Positions 1-8,611 of a stretch of 64,000 bases of DNA are shown piece after piece. Position 1 is the first letter of the stretch. Each line of letters starts with the position of its first letter. A program made the translations under genes and the position numbers. The notes beneath the pieces were generated by a model. It was not told the DNA's origin, searched no databases, and worked only from the letters and a program-made list of their open reading frames with translations. Origin of the DNA: Flavobacteriales bacterium (GTDB lineage: Bacteria; Bacteroidota; Bacteroidia; Flavobacteriales_F; PHOS-HE28); NCBI GenBank assembly GCA_016717305.1, contig JADKFY010000007.1, positions 124,001 through 188,000 on the forward strand. Direction: 5' to 3'.

Positions 1-146
1 AACGCGCTGATCCGGTCACTGGCCACCAATATCGTGCGGCCATCCTTCAGGTGGTAAACATCACGCACCTTGCCCCGATAAACGCTTGCCACGTTAGGCA
101 GCTCCAGGCTGGAACGCAACAAAGTGCCCGGCGTAGTAGTGGTCAT
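1..146 (-). CDS. purC: SAICAR synthase, N-terminal part (cut by window edge)
   Basis: Reading leftwards from the ATG at 146, the first 48 residues contain YRGKVRDVYHL and then LVASDRISA, the N-terminal signature of phosphoribosylaminoimidazole-succinocarboxamide synthase. This enzyme joins aspartate to CAIR in purine biosynthesis. The rest lies outside the window. Its start overlaps the stop of phoH by 4 nt (ATGA), so the two are probably translationally coupled in one transcript. The assignment rests on the short N-terminus only. Confidence 0.82.
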   Translation of the reverse strand, partial: MTTTTPGTLLRSSLELPNVASVYRGKVRDVYHLKDGRTILVASDRISA

Positions 147-1114
147 TTGCGTTTTGACTTATCGGTCCGCTCTTCCAGTTCCCTGAAAGCCACCAAAACC
201 TTGGTCACCAGTTCATGGCGGATCACATCCTTCTCATCCAACTCCACCACGTTGATCCCATCCACGCCGCGCAGCATGGCCACAGTGGGCATAAGACCAC
301 TGGGTTGGCGTTCCGGCAGATCCACTTGGGTCACATCACCGGTGATCACGAACTTGGCACTACGGCCCATGCGGGTGAGGAACATTTTCAACTGTGGAAG
401 CGTGGCGTTCTGTGCCTCGTCCAAGATCACGAAGGCATGGTCCAATGTACGGCCACGCATAAAGGCCAGCGGAGCGATCTGGATCACGCCTTCATCCAAA
501 TGGTCGGCCAACTTGGAGGCCGGGATCATTTCACGGAGTGCGTCGTAAAGCGGTTGCAGGTAAGGGTCCAATTTTTCGCGCAAGTCGCCTGGCAGGAAAC
601 CGAGGTTCTCCCCCGCTTCCACCGCCGGTCGCGTAAGTATGATGCGGCGCACCTTCCGTTCCTTCAATGCCCGAACCGCCAAGGCAACCGCGGTGTAGGT
701 CTTTCCCGTGCCGGCAGGACCGATCGCGAAGACCATGTCACTGGTCTCTGTGGCCTCCACCATTTTCTCCTGATTACGCGTGCGGGCTTTTACGCGCAAG
801 CCAGCGTTCCCATGGACAAGCACGCCGGCTTCTTCACCGGGTGAACCGGGCGCAGGTGGCCCGTTGGTCCCCATAATATCGTCCAAGACCTTACGTGGCA
901 ACTCGTTGTAGCGTGCCACATGTTCGATCAACTGCTCGAAGCGTTCCTCGAAGAGGCCGATATCGTTCTCCGTGCCTTTCAAGATGAGCGTTTCGCCACG
1001 CGCGATGATGCTCAGTTTGGGAAAGAGCGTTCGGATGATGCGCAGGTTGGTATCGTTGGCACCAAGCACTTCAACGGGCTCGACACCTGTAATGGAAAGT
1101 TCTTTTTCGATCAA
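143..1114 (-). CDS. phoH: PhoH family ATPase
   Basis: A 323-residue protein with Walker A GPAGTGKT at residues 132-139 and Walker B VILDEAQNA around 225-235, the layout of the PhoH ATPase domain. The N-terminal 110 residues look like the KH-like segment of PhoH-L proteins. Family members are cytosolic NTPases linked to RNA handling and stress, and their exact substrate is not settled. The length is normal and the frame intact. It is followed directly by purC with a 4-nt overlap. Confidence 0.93.
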   Translation of the reverse strand: MIEKELSITGVEPVEVLGANDTNLRIIRTLFPKLSIIARGETLILKGTENDIGLFEERFEQLIEHVARYNELPRKVLDDIMGTNGPPAPGSPGEEAGVLVHGNAGLRVKARTRNQEKMVEATETSDMVFAIGPAGTGKTYTAVALAVRALKERKVRRIILTRPAVEAGENLGFLPGDLREKLDPYLQPLYDALREMIPASKLADHLDEGVIQIAPLAFMRGRTLDHAFVILDEAQNATLPQLKMFLTRMGRSAKFVITGDVTQVDLPERQPSGLMPTVAMLRGVDGINVVELDEKDVIRHELVTKVLVAFRELEERTDKSKRK

Positions 1115-1164
1115 GGAACAATGGGGTGTTGAAACAATTTGGGACGATCGGCCGAGTGGCCTTC

Positions 1165-1172
1165 TAGTTTTG
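1165..1172 (+). promoter_or_regulatory. Bacteroidota -7 element upstream of the SAM hydrolase gene
   Basis: TAGTTTTG matches the Bacteroidota -7 consensus TAnnTTTG and lies 43 nt before the ATG at 1216. No convincing -33 TTG is seen at the ideal spacing, so this rests on the -7 match and its intergenic position. Confidence 0.4.
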
Positions 1173-1215
1173 AGGGCCGAAGGTAGTGCCTCGTCGACAC
1201 CTTCACTACCACCCT

Positions 1216-2025
1216 ATGGCCATCATCACGCTTACTACGGATATGGGCTTGAAGGACCACTATGTGGCTACGGTCAAGGGTGCCATTTGGTCCCAGTTCC
1301 AAGAGGCCCAGATCGTTGACATAAGCCACGATATCAAACCGTTCGACAATGGCCAGGCGGCGTTCGTGCTCCGTCACGCGTACCCCGCATTCCCCAAAGG
1401 CACCATCCACATTATCGGTGTAAATCCCGAAGCTGATGGGCAAACACCCCACATCGTGGCGCGCCATGACGGGCAGTATTTCATCGGTGCGGACAATGGC
1501 ATCTTCAGTCTTCTGTTCGATGGAATGCCGCAGGAAGCCTTTGAGCTTTCCATGAAATTGGATGAGGACCATGTGGCCTTTCCGACGCGAAGCGTGTTTG
1601 TAAAGGCCGCTTGCCATTTGGCCCGGGGCGGAACGCCGGAAGTGATCGGACGGAAAACGACAACGCTGCGTGAACAGATCGGATTCCAACCGGCGATCGA
1701 TCCCATGAGTATCCGCGGAAAGGTTCTCTATATTGATTCCTATGGGAACTTGGTGACCAACGTGCGCAAAAAGATCTTCGACGATGTGGGCCGTGGTCGC
1801 ACGTTCCGGATCGGTTTCGGGATCACGGATGATGATATCACCAAGGTCCATTCCACGTATGGCGATGTGCCCTTGGGTGAACGACTCGCTTTCTTCAATG
1901 CGACCGGTTTGCTGGAAATTGCAGTGAACAAAGGAGTCGAAGGTTCAGGTGGTGGTGCTGCCCGCTTGTTCGGTGTGGAGTATGAAGATGCCGTACGGGT
2001 CGAATTCGGAGAGTGGAAACGGTGA
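1216..2025 (+). CDS. SAM hydroxide adenosyltransferase (DUF62 family)
   Basis: A 269-residue protein opening with MAIITLTTDMG followed by LKDHYVATVKG, the N-terminal signature of the SAM hydroxide adenosyltransferase/fluorinase-like family. Characterised non-halogenating members hydrolyse SAM to adenosine and methionine. A conserved Asn-containing segment near residues 175-185 (YIDSYGNLVTN) also fits the family. The ATG at 1216 is chosen over an upstream in-frame ATG at 1186 because homologues begin at this strand. Length is typical. The physiological role of these enzymes is unclear. Confidence 0.88.
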   Translation: MAIITLTTDMGLKDHYVATVKGAIWSQFQEAQIVDISHDIKPFDNGQAAFVLRHAYPAFPKGTIHIIGVNPEADGQTPHIVARHDGQYFIGADNGIFSLLFDGMPQEAFELSMKLDEDHVAFPTRSVFVKAACHLARGGTPEVIGRKTTTLREQIGFQPAIDPMSIRGKVLYIDSYGNLVTNVRKKIFDDVGRGRTFRIGFGITDDDITKVHSTYGDVPLGERLAFFNATGLLEIAVNKGVEGSGGGAARLFGVEYEDAVRVEFGEWKR

Positions 2026-2050
2026 TCGTTGCACCACACAGTAGCCGCCC

Positions 2051-2347
2051 ATGATCGTTCGTATCGTAAAAATGACCTTCGAGCTGCAGCATGTGACCCG
2101 TTTCCAAGAGCTATTCGAGGGCTGGAAACCGAAGATCCGTTCTTCGGCCGGTTGTATCCATTTGGAATTGTTGCACGACGTTGATGATCCACGGATCTTC
2201 TTCACCTATAGCCACTGGAATTGTGTTGAGGACCTGGAAACCTATCGCCACTCCCCTGTTTTCGCCGAAGTGTGGCCTCGAACGAAAGAACTATTCGCCG
2301 CTCCAGCCGCCGCATGGAGCACCGAGAGAGAGCATCTTTTGCCTTGA
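2051..2347 (+). CDS. Antibiotic biosynthesis monooxygenase (ABM)-domain protein
   Basis: A 98-residue single-domain protein whose pattern resembles ABM ferredoxin-fold proteins: an N-terminal VRIVKMTF strand, a middle GCIHLELLHDVDDP and YSHWNCVEDLETYRHS. Such proteins act as small monooxygenases, haem-degrading enzymes or simple dimeric binding domains. No catalytic assignment is possible here. It starts 25 nt after the SAM hydrolase gene and is probably co-transcribed with it. Confidence 0.75.
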   Translation: MIVRIVKMTFELQHVTRFQELFEGWKPKIRSSAGCIHLELLHDVDDPRIFFTYSHWNCVEDLETYRHSPVFAEVWPRTKELFAAPAAAWSTEREHLLP

Positions 2348-2398
2348 CCACCAATGCGTATTCCTCTTTTGGTCCGGTCTTTGTCCGATCTTAGGCCC

Positions 2399-3277
2399 AT
2401 GTACCGTTCACTCTTCCTTTGCTCCTTCATGGTCCCCGTTGTGCTTTTTGCACAATCTCCCACGGCCGAAGACCATGTGCTATACGCCAAGACCGCTTAC
2501 GCAGCCAATAACATGGAAGAAGCGAAAGCGCATGCTGATTCCGCGTTGACCCTGGACAGTGGCGTGCAGGGCGGTTTCAAGTTGAGGGGAGATATCAAAC
2601 AACGGCAGGGCGATCTGCATGGGGCCATGTCCGACTATATCAAGGCCGAAAAGGTGGACGATTCGGACCCTCGGTTGTACGTGAGCCGTTCCGCAGTGTA
2701 CATCACAGAGGGCCATTTGAAAGAGGCCATGAGGGATGTGGACCGTGCATTGGACATGGACAAGACCGATCCTGATGCATGGTACAATCGTTCTTGTGCA
2801 AATTATTTGGGCCAGAACAATGATGGTGCGCTTCGGGACATAGAACAATCGTTGGAACTGAGACCTGAGAATGCTGACGCGCTGTTCCTGCGGGGTGTGT
2901 TGAAAGGCGAGGTGTACAAGGAGGAGGCCGGCATTGTGGACATCCAGGAGGCCCTCCGATTGAAACCAACGATCCCCGGAGGGGCCATGAGCTTGGCCGT
3001 ACTTCTTTTCGAGGACAAGCAGTATGACAAGGCGATCGAAAAATTCACCGAGGTGATCAACTTGGATGATAAGGACAAACCGGATGCGCACTACTACAGG
3101 GCAGACTGTTTTTACGAGCAGCAGAACAAGGAAATGGCCTGTGCCGATTTTCGGGTCGCCGCCCAGTTGGGTGATGCAGATGCGAAATTCATTGTGCGCA
3201 ATTACTGCAATACGGATCAGGACAAGATCCCGAAAAAGCCTGTGAAGAGCCGCAGAAAGTCCGTGATCGAATTCTGA
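2399..3277 (+). CDS. Secreted tetratricopeptide-repeat protein
   Basis: A 292-residue protein beginning with a hydrophobic signal peptide (LFLCSFMVPVVLFAQS), so probably periplasmic. It is followed by about six degenerate 34-residue TPR units with the usual A..Y...A...D pattern (ALDMDKTDPDAWYNRSCANY is one). The start at 2399 places the signal peptide at the N-terminus; an upstream in-frame ATG at 2354 would add 15 polar residues. It ends in a short basic tail. TPRs imply a protein-protein scaffold; the partner is unknown. Confidence 0.8.
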   Translation: MYRSLFLCSFMVPVVLFAQSPTAEDHVLYAKTAYAANNMEEAKAHADSALTLDSGVQGGFKLRGDIKQRQGDLHGAMSDYIKAEKVDDSDPRLYVSRSAVYITEGHLKEAMRDVDRALDMDKTDPDAWYNRSCANYLGQNNDGALRDIEQSLELRPENADALFLRGVLKGEVYKEEAGIVDIQEALRLKPTIPGGAMSLAVLLFEDKQYDKAIEKFTEVINLDDKDKPDAHYYRADCFYEQQNKEMACADFRVAAQLGDADAKFIVRNYCNTDQDKIPKKPVKSRRKSVIEF

Positions 3278-3394
3278 TCGGGGCCCACTGCGCAAATGGT
3301 AACCCTTGCCTAGGACCATGTTCGGCATGGACCGGTCGGGGAACGGCGCCTCCCTCCCCAACCTTCAATAGTATCTTGGCGCCCGCTCTTCGGC

Positions 3395-4120
3395 ATGCGT
3401 GTACTCATTCTAAAGGAGGTCCGTGGTTTCCTCGGATCATTGATCGGTCAGGTGGTGGTGGTGGTGTTCCTGTTGATCACCGGCCTTTTCTTGTGGGTAT
3501 TCCCTAACAACATCTTGGACATGGGCTACGCCGACCTGGGGCCCTTGTTCTTCATTGCACCGTGGGTCTTCCTTTTTCTGGTCCCTGCGGTAACCATGCG
3601 CAGCTTCAGCGAGGAAAGGCGAACTGGTACCATTGAACTGCTGCTCACCAAACCGCTCACCGAATTGCAATTGGTGCTGGCCAAGTACATCGCTTCGGTG
3701 GTGCTTGTGCTTATCGCCTTGCTACCCACACTGGTCTACTGGTACAGTCTGAATGACCTGGCAATGCCACGTGGCAATCTCGACAATGGAGGGATCATCG
3801 GATCCTACATTGGTCTTTTCTTCCTTGCGTCCAGTTTTGCAGCGATCGGGGTGTTCGCTTCCGCGATCACGGAGAACCAAGTGGTCGCGTTCATGATCGC
3901 AGTTTTCATTGCCTTCTTTCTTTTCATCGGGTTCGACCTCATTGCGAGCTTCGATGCCTTCGGTGCGTTGGAAGGTCCCATCAAAGCGATCGGTATCCAG
4001 GACCATTATGCCAGCTTGAGCCGTGGTGTTCTCGACCTGCGTGATGTGATCTACTTCATGGCCATCATCGGCGTGTTCCTTTTGCTCACGCGCGCTGCGC
4101 TCCAAAGCCGACGTTGGTAG
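3395..4120 (+). CDS. gldF: Gliding-associated ABC transporter permease GldF
   Basis: A 241-residue integral membrane protein with about six hydrophobic segments and the ABC-2 permease motif SFSEERRTGTIELLLTKPLT near residues 70-90. In Bacteroidota this permease is encoded directly before gldG, as here, and works with the ATPase GldA, which is not in this window. The family was defined in flavobacterial gliding and is also common in non-gliding relatives. Its stop TAG (4118-4120) is immediately followed by the gldG ATG. Confidence 0.92.
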   Translation: MRVLILKEVRGFLGSLIGQVVVVVFLLITGLFLWVFPNNILDMGYADLGPLFFIAPWVFLFLVPAVTMRSFSEERRTGTIELLLTKPLTELQLVLAKYIASVVLVLIALLPTLVYWYSLNDLAMPRGNLDNGGIIGSYIGLFFLASSFAAIGVFASAITENQVVAFMIAVFIAFFLFIGFDLIASFDAFGALEGPIKAIGIQDHYASLSRGVLDLRDVIYFMAIIGVFLLLTRAALQSRRW

Positions 4121-5851
4121 ATGCAACGCAGTCCTCGTTCCGCCGATCTACTGGAGCTCTTGATGGGCTTGGGTGTGATCGCGCTCGTGGTGTTCATTGG
4201 ATCATTCTTGCGGATGCGGGCCGACCTGACCAATGAAGGCCGCTTCACCCTAAGGCCAGCAACCACGGAAATGCTGGACAGCTTGAAGGATGTGATGTAT
4301 GTGAAGGTCTATCTGACCGGAGCGCTGCCTGCCGACCTGCAGCGGCTTAGCAGCGCCACAAAGGACCTGTTGGATGAAATGCACGCTGTGCAACCCGGTA
4401 AGATCCAGTACACCTTCATAGACCCAAGTGAAAGTGACGATGAAAAGACCCGCAAGGAGACCTACGACCAGTTGCAGGAACAGGGATTGAGCTACAGCAG
4501 CATACGGATGCGCGATAAGGAGGCTTTCTCTGAACGGATCGTGTTCCCCGGCGCAATGGTGAGCTATCAGGAAAAGATGGTGCCTGTCCAGTTGCTGAAG
4601 ACCCAAATGCGAACGCCGGATGCCGATATGGTGAACCGGTCCATCAACAACTTGGAATACGAATTTGCGAGTGCCTTCCGCCAGGCGACCAGGAGGGACA
4701 AGAAGAAGATCGCCATACTGGAAGGCCACGGCGAGGTGCCAGCGATGGAAATAGCCGACCTTACAGCAGCGCTGGTTGAATTCTATGATGTGGACCGCGT
4801 GCGGATCGATGACCGGATCGATGCATTGGGCCACAAAATTGCCGGCGTGAAATACAGGGTGAATGATTTTGACGCTTTGGTGATCGCCGGGCCGGACAGC
4901 ACCTTCAGCGACAGGGACAAGTTCGTGGTGGACCAGTTCGTGATGAACGGAGGTCGAGTCCTGTGGATGATCGATCCGATGAACGCACAATTGGACAGCT
5001 TGCGCCGGAACCAATTCTCCATTGCTGTGCCTTCTGAACTGGGTTTGGACGAGTTGCTTTTCACCTACGGCGTGCGCTTGAACAAGGACTTGGTGCTCGA
5101 CCAAAGTTGCGCGCCCATTGAATTGTACACCCAACCCTACGGCAACCAGCGGAAACTGGAACGTTTCCCTTGGTATTGGGAACCCGTGCTGATCCCGGAA
5201 AGCACCCACCCTATCGTAAGCAATATTGACCCTGTGCACATCAGGTTCGGCAGCACGTTGGACACGATCGCTGTTGATGATGTGAACAAGACGATCCTGC
5301 TCACCAGCTCGCCGCGCTCTATGGCCCAACGCAATCCTGTTCGGATCAGTTTGAACGTAGTGGAGATGGCACCACCCTTCGATCGCCAAAGCACTCCGTA
5401 CATGCCCATGGCGGTGCTCTTGGAAGGAAAATTCGTGAGCGCCTTTATAGATCGGTTACCGGACAACTTTGCCAAGGACCCGGAGATCGCCTTCCGCGAG
5501 ACCGGCAAGACCAGTGCCCAGATCGTGATCGCCGATGGGGATGTGGCGCGCAACCGTATTGATGCCGAAAAGGGCATGTTCTACGCGTTGGGTTTTGACC
5601 GCTATGCGAATGCCAAGATCTACGGGAATCGGGAATTGCTCGTTAACGCAATGAACCACCTGCTCGATGACAAGAGCCTGATATCCATCCGATCACGCAC
5701 CATCACGCTGCGACAATTGGACCCCGACCGGATCGTAAAAGACCGTGGCTTCTGGCAAGTGGTGAATACAGCCGTCCCAGTGCTTCTTGCACTTGTCCTT
5801 GGTTTCTGTTTCCAATACCTGCGCAAGCGAAAAGCGACACGTGACACATGA
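4121..5851 (+). CDS. gldG: Gliding-associated ABC transporter auxiliary protein GldG
   Basis: A 576-residue protein with an N-terminal membrane segment (LGVIALVVFIGSFL), a large extracytoplasmic domain and a C-terminal membrane anchor (VNTAVPVLLALVLGF) followed by a basic tail, as in GldG/ABC-type auxiliary proteins. The motif KKIAILEGHGEVP near residue 190 is typical. It abuts gldF without any gap and overlaps the next gene by 4 nt (ATGA at 5848), so the three genes form a tight operon. GldG is thought to form the transporter with GldF and GldA. Confidence 0.92.
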   Translation: MQRSPRSADLLELLMGLGVIALVVFIGSFLRMRADLTNEGRFTLRPATTEMLDSLKDVMYVKVYLTGALPADLQRLSSATKDLLDEMHAVQPGKIQYTFIDPSESDDEKTRKETYDQLQEQGLSYSSIRMRDKEAFSERIVFPGAMVSYQEKMVPVQLLKTQMRTPDADMVNRSINNLEYEFASAFRQATRRDKKKIAILEGHGEVPAMEIADLTAALVEFYDVDRVRIDDRIDALGHKIAGVKYRVNDFDALVIAGPDSTFSDRDKFVVDQFVMNGGRVLWMIDPMNAQLDSLRRNQFSIAVPSELGLDELLFTYGVRLNKDLVLDQSCAPIELYTQPYGNQRKLERFPWYWEPVLIPESTHPIVSNIDPVHIRFGSTLDTIAVDDVNKTILLTSSPRSMAQRNPVRISLNVVEMAPPFDRQSTPYMPMAVLLEGKFVSAFIDRLPDNFAKDPEIAFRETGKTSAQIVIADGDVARNRIDAEKGMFYALGFDRYANAKIYGNRELLVNAMNHLLDDKSLISIRSRTITLRQLDPDRIVKDRGFWQVVNTAVPVLLALVLGFCFQYLRKRKATRDT

Positions 5852-6858
5852 AGAACAGACTCGTCCTCTTTCTTTTCTTGGTCTTGTTGGGTGGTGTTGC
5901 GTATTGGCTATGGGCGCGCAGTACACCTACCACGTTGGATCGACCGCTGAGTGATTTCGCTGTACAGGACACGAGCCGCGTTTCTCGCATCTTCATCACC
6001 GACCAGCAAGGCAGGCAGGTCGATCTGCAACGAACACGTGCGGGTTGGGTGCTGAACGATGTGTTCATGGCCAAACAGTACCAAGTGGAATTGCTGCTGA
6101 AGACCTTTGCCCGGGTGCAGGTGAAAAGCCCGGTACCAAAATCGTCCGAAGCCACGGCGTTGCGCCTGATGGGGGCTGCATCGAAGAAGGTGGAGATCTA
6201 TGAAGGAGGGGCATCGCCGTCGAAGATCTGGATCGTGGGCCATGCGACCAGGGACAATTTCGGAACCTACATGTTGTTGGAAAAGCCTGGTGAAGGCCGA
6301 AGCAATGCGCCATTCATTATGGATATGCCGGGCTTCAACGGTGTATTGAACACGCGTTTCCACACCAGCACGGACAATTGGCGCAGCACGGAGCTGTTCA
6401 ATTTCCCCGACTTGCGGGCCGTAGCCAAGGTTGAGGTGGTGAACCCCGCTGTGCCGACCAGCTCCTACAGGATCGATCAAGCTGCAGATGGGCGCGTTTC
6501 GCTTTTCAACGGCAAGGGCCAACTAGTTCCGTTCGATACCGTGCTGGTGAAGGGTGCCATGCTTCCCTTGAAAGCGGTGAACTTCGAGGCAATTGAGCGA
6601 AAAATGTCACCCGCATCCCGTGATTCACTTCTTGCATTGGCCCCCAATTACATTCTCAAGCTTTCATTGCGGGATGGTGCAGAGCATACTGCCAAGATCT
6701 GGTTGATGCCGTATACCGGTGATGAACCTGCTTTCGGTCAACCCAAGCCGCTGCACGATGCCGTGCGCATGCGCGCCTTGGTGCAGGACACCTTGTTGGT
6801 GGTGATGCAACGGGAGAATTTGGAACGCATCCTTCAGCCGATCTCCGGATTCCAGTAG
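5848..6858 (+). CDS. DUF4340-domain membrane-anchored protein
   Basis: A 336-residue protein with one N-terminal membrane segment (LVLFLFLVLLGGVAYWLW) and an extracytoplasmic DUF4340-type repeat region. Features typical of this family are DTSRVSRIFITDQQG, a GWVLND tryptophan motif and DNFGTYMLLEKPG. DUF4340 proteins are regularly encoded behind ABC permease/GldG-like pairs. Here the gene overlaps gldG by 4 nt, so it is probably a further subunit of that transporter. No biochemical function is established. Confidence 0.82.
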   Translation: MKNRLVLFLFLVLLGGVAYWLWARSTPTTLDRPLSDFAVQDTSRVSRIFITDQQGRQVDLQRTRAGWVLNDVFMAKQYQVELLLKTFARVQVKSPVPKSSEATALRLMGAASKKVEIYEGGASPSKIWIVGHATRDNFGTYMLLEKPGEGRSNAPFIMDMPGFNGVLNTRFHTSTDNWRSTELFNFPDLRAVAKVEVVNPAVPTSSYRIDQAADGRVSLFNGKGQLVPFDTVLVKGAMLPLKAVNFEAIERKMSPASRDSLLALAPNYILKLSLRDGAEHTAKIWLMPYTGDEPAFGQPKPLHDAVRMRALVQDTLLVVMQRENLERILQPISGFQ

Positions 6859-6873
6859 CAAAGTGGTCCGATC

Positions 6874-6901
6874 TGTGGATAAACGGCCCTTCGTGTTGAT
6901 A
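6874..6901. promoter_or_regulatory. Paired DnaA boxes upstream of dnaN
   Basis: TGTGGATAA at 6874-6882 is the exact reverse complement of the DnaA box TTATCCACA. TGTTGATAA at 6893-6901 has the same orientation and one mismatch. Their starts are 19 bp apart, about two helical turns. They sit directly upstream of the dnaN promoter and suggest control of dnaN by DnaA, or a minor DnaA-binding locus. Confidence 0.5.
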
Positions 6902-6909
6902 ACTGGACC

Positions 6910-6939
6910 TTTCCCCGCTGAAGTGCCCGGCTAACTTTG
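6910..6939 (+). promoter_or_regulatory. dnaN promoter (-33/-7)
   Basis: TAACTTTG at 6932-6939 matches TAnnTTTG exactly. TTT at 6910-6912, 19 nt upstream, replaces the consensus -33 TTG. The predicted transcript start is near 6944, leaving a leader of about 25 nt before the ATG at 6969. Confidence 0.6.
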
Positions 6940-6968
6940 CGCGACTTCCAAAAAGAGAGACTTTCCGA

Positions 6969-8090
6969 ATGAAATTCATCGTTTCAAGCAATGCACTGCT
7001 CAAGCAGTTGCAACTTCTTCAAGGTGTGTTGGCCAGCAGCAACACCCTCCAGATCCTGGACAATTTCCTGTTCGAGATCGATAACAAGCAATTGACGTTG
7101 ACCGCCAGTGACCTGGAGACCACGATCACGGCAAGCCTCGCCGTAGAAGCCAAGGACAAGGGCAGTGTCGCCATACCGGCCCGCCAGTTGCTCGATATTT
7201 TGAAAGCCTTTCCGGAGCAGCCCCTCACCTTCAGCATCGACAACAAGCATTTCGGCGTGGAGATCAGCAGCGATCAGGGCAAATACAAAATGACCGGTTA
7301 CAACGGAGCCGAATTCCCACGTAGCCCTGTATTGGAGGACGCCACCAAGCTGAGCATGCCCGCTGGGACGCTCGCCACCGCGATCAACAAGACCATCTTT
7401 GCCACTGGCAACGATGATCTGCGCCCTGTTATGAGCGGGATCTTCTTCGAAATGACCGATGAGGATATCCGTTTCGTGGCCACAGATGCGCACAAACTGG
7501 TCCGGTACAAGCGCACTGACATACAAGCACCGCGGACGGCCTCATTCATCGTACCAAAGAAGCCGCTGAACTTGTTGAAGAACTCCTTGGCTTCAACGAA
7601 TGCGGATGTGAAGTTGGAGTTCACGGAGAACAACGCTTCCTTCACCTTTGACAACACCGTGCTCGTTTGCCGCTTGATCGACGGAAAGTATCCGAATTAC
7701 GATGCGGTGATCCCGAAGACCAACCCGAACAAGTTGACGATCGATCGCCAGACCTTCCTGAGTTCCATCCGGAGGGTTTCCATCTTTGCGAACAAGACCA
7801 CGCACCAAGTGCGCTTGCATATCAACGGCAGCCAACTGGTGATCAGCGCCGAAGATCTTGATTTCGCGAACGAAGCGAACGAGACCTTGACCTGCTCCTA
7901 TGACGGGGAAGAGATCACGATCGGCTTCAATTCGCGTTTCCTGATGGACATGTTGAACAACATCGGCACCGAACATGTGGTGCTGGAAATGAGCGCACCG
8001 AACCGTGCCGGGATCCTGCTTCCCGGTGAAGCCGGCGAGGAAGGCGAAGACGTGCTGATGCTCGTGATGCCTGTGATGTTGAACAATTGA
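6969..8090 (+). CDS. dnaN: DNA polymerase III beta subunit (sliding clamp)
   Basis: A 373-residue protein with the three-fold clamp architecture. It begins MKFIVSSNALLKQLQLLQGV and ends in a hydrophobic MLVMPVMLNN tail; RPVMSGIFFEM and SFIVPKKPLN are typical mid-protein motifs. The dimeric ring tethers the replicative polymerase to DNA and recruits ligase and repair factors. The gene stands alone with its own promoter and DnaA boxes rather than next to dnaA, which lies about 10 kb downstream. Confidence 0.97.
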   Translation: MKFIVSSNALLKQLQLLQGVLASSNTLQILDNFLFEIDNKQLTLTASDLETTITASLAVEAKDKGSVAIPARQLLDILKAFPEQPLTFSIDNKHFGVEISSDQGKYKMTGYNGAEFPRSPVLEDATKLSMPAGTLATAINKTIFATGNDDLRPVMSGIFFEMTDEDIRFVATDAHKLVRYKRTDIQAPRTASFIVPKKPLNLLKNSLASTNADVKLEFTENNASFTFDNTVLVCRLIDGKYPNYDAVIPKTNPNKLTIDRQTFLSSIRRVSIFANKTTHQVRLHINGSQLVISAEDLDFANEANETLTCSYDGEEITIGFNSRFLMDMLNNIGTEHVVLEMSAPNRAGILLPGEAGEEGEDVLMLVMPVMLNN

Positions 8091-8153
8091 TCGGGGTTGA
8101 TCGGCACGGTCTTCGTGAACTGAGGGATTATACCATTTGGACATTCAGATCAA

Positions 8154-8597
8154 ATGAAAAAGATCGCCATTGCGCTTGCCCTCTTCATTTCCCTGAGTGC
8201 CCATACCTGCAACGAAAACACGGCGGATGCTATTGGTGATACAAGCATGACCAAAGCCGCCTCATTGCTTGGAAGTAAATGGGTGCTTCAAACGGTGGAA
8301 GGCAACGTCATTAAAATGCCGGAGGGTATCGAAAAGCCTTGGGTCAAGTTGGTCAAGGAGGGTTCGAAGGTTGAGGGATCCGGTGGCTGCAACAACCTGT
8401 TCGGCGGATTTGAACTGGATGGTGATGCGGTCAAGTTCCCGAATTTGGCAAGCACCAAGAAGTATTGCGAGGCGATCCAGCCAACCGAGAATGCATTCAT
8501 GGGTGCACTGCGCAGCACGGACCATTTCAAGTTGGACGGATCAACACTGAAACTGTTCCAAGGGACCCGTGAATTGGTTGGTTTGCAACCGGAATAA
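8154..8597 (+). CDS. META-domain (HslJ-like) secreted protein
   Basis: A 147-residue protein with an N-terminal signal peptide (IAIALALFISLSAHTC), then a META domain. Its signature is GSKWVLQTVEG, GSGGCNNLFGGFELDG and STKKYCE, ending in an LKLFQGTRELVGL strand. The Cys after the signal peptide (position 19) could be lipidated, although the box SAHTC is imperfect. META/HslJ proteins are small periplasmic or lipoprotein domains whose role is poorly known. A rho-independent terminator follows at 8620. Confidence 0.83.
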   Translation: MKKIAIALALFISLSAHTCNENTADAIGDTSMTKAASLLGSKWVLQTVEGNVIKMPEGIEKPWVKLVKEGSKVEGSGGCNNLFGGFELDGDAVKFPNLASTKKYCEAIQPTENAFMGALRSTDHFKLDGSTLKLFQGTRELVGLQPE

Positions 8598-8611
8598 AGC
8601 GCGCGCTCCGG

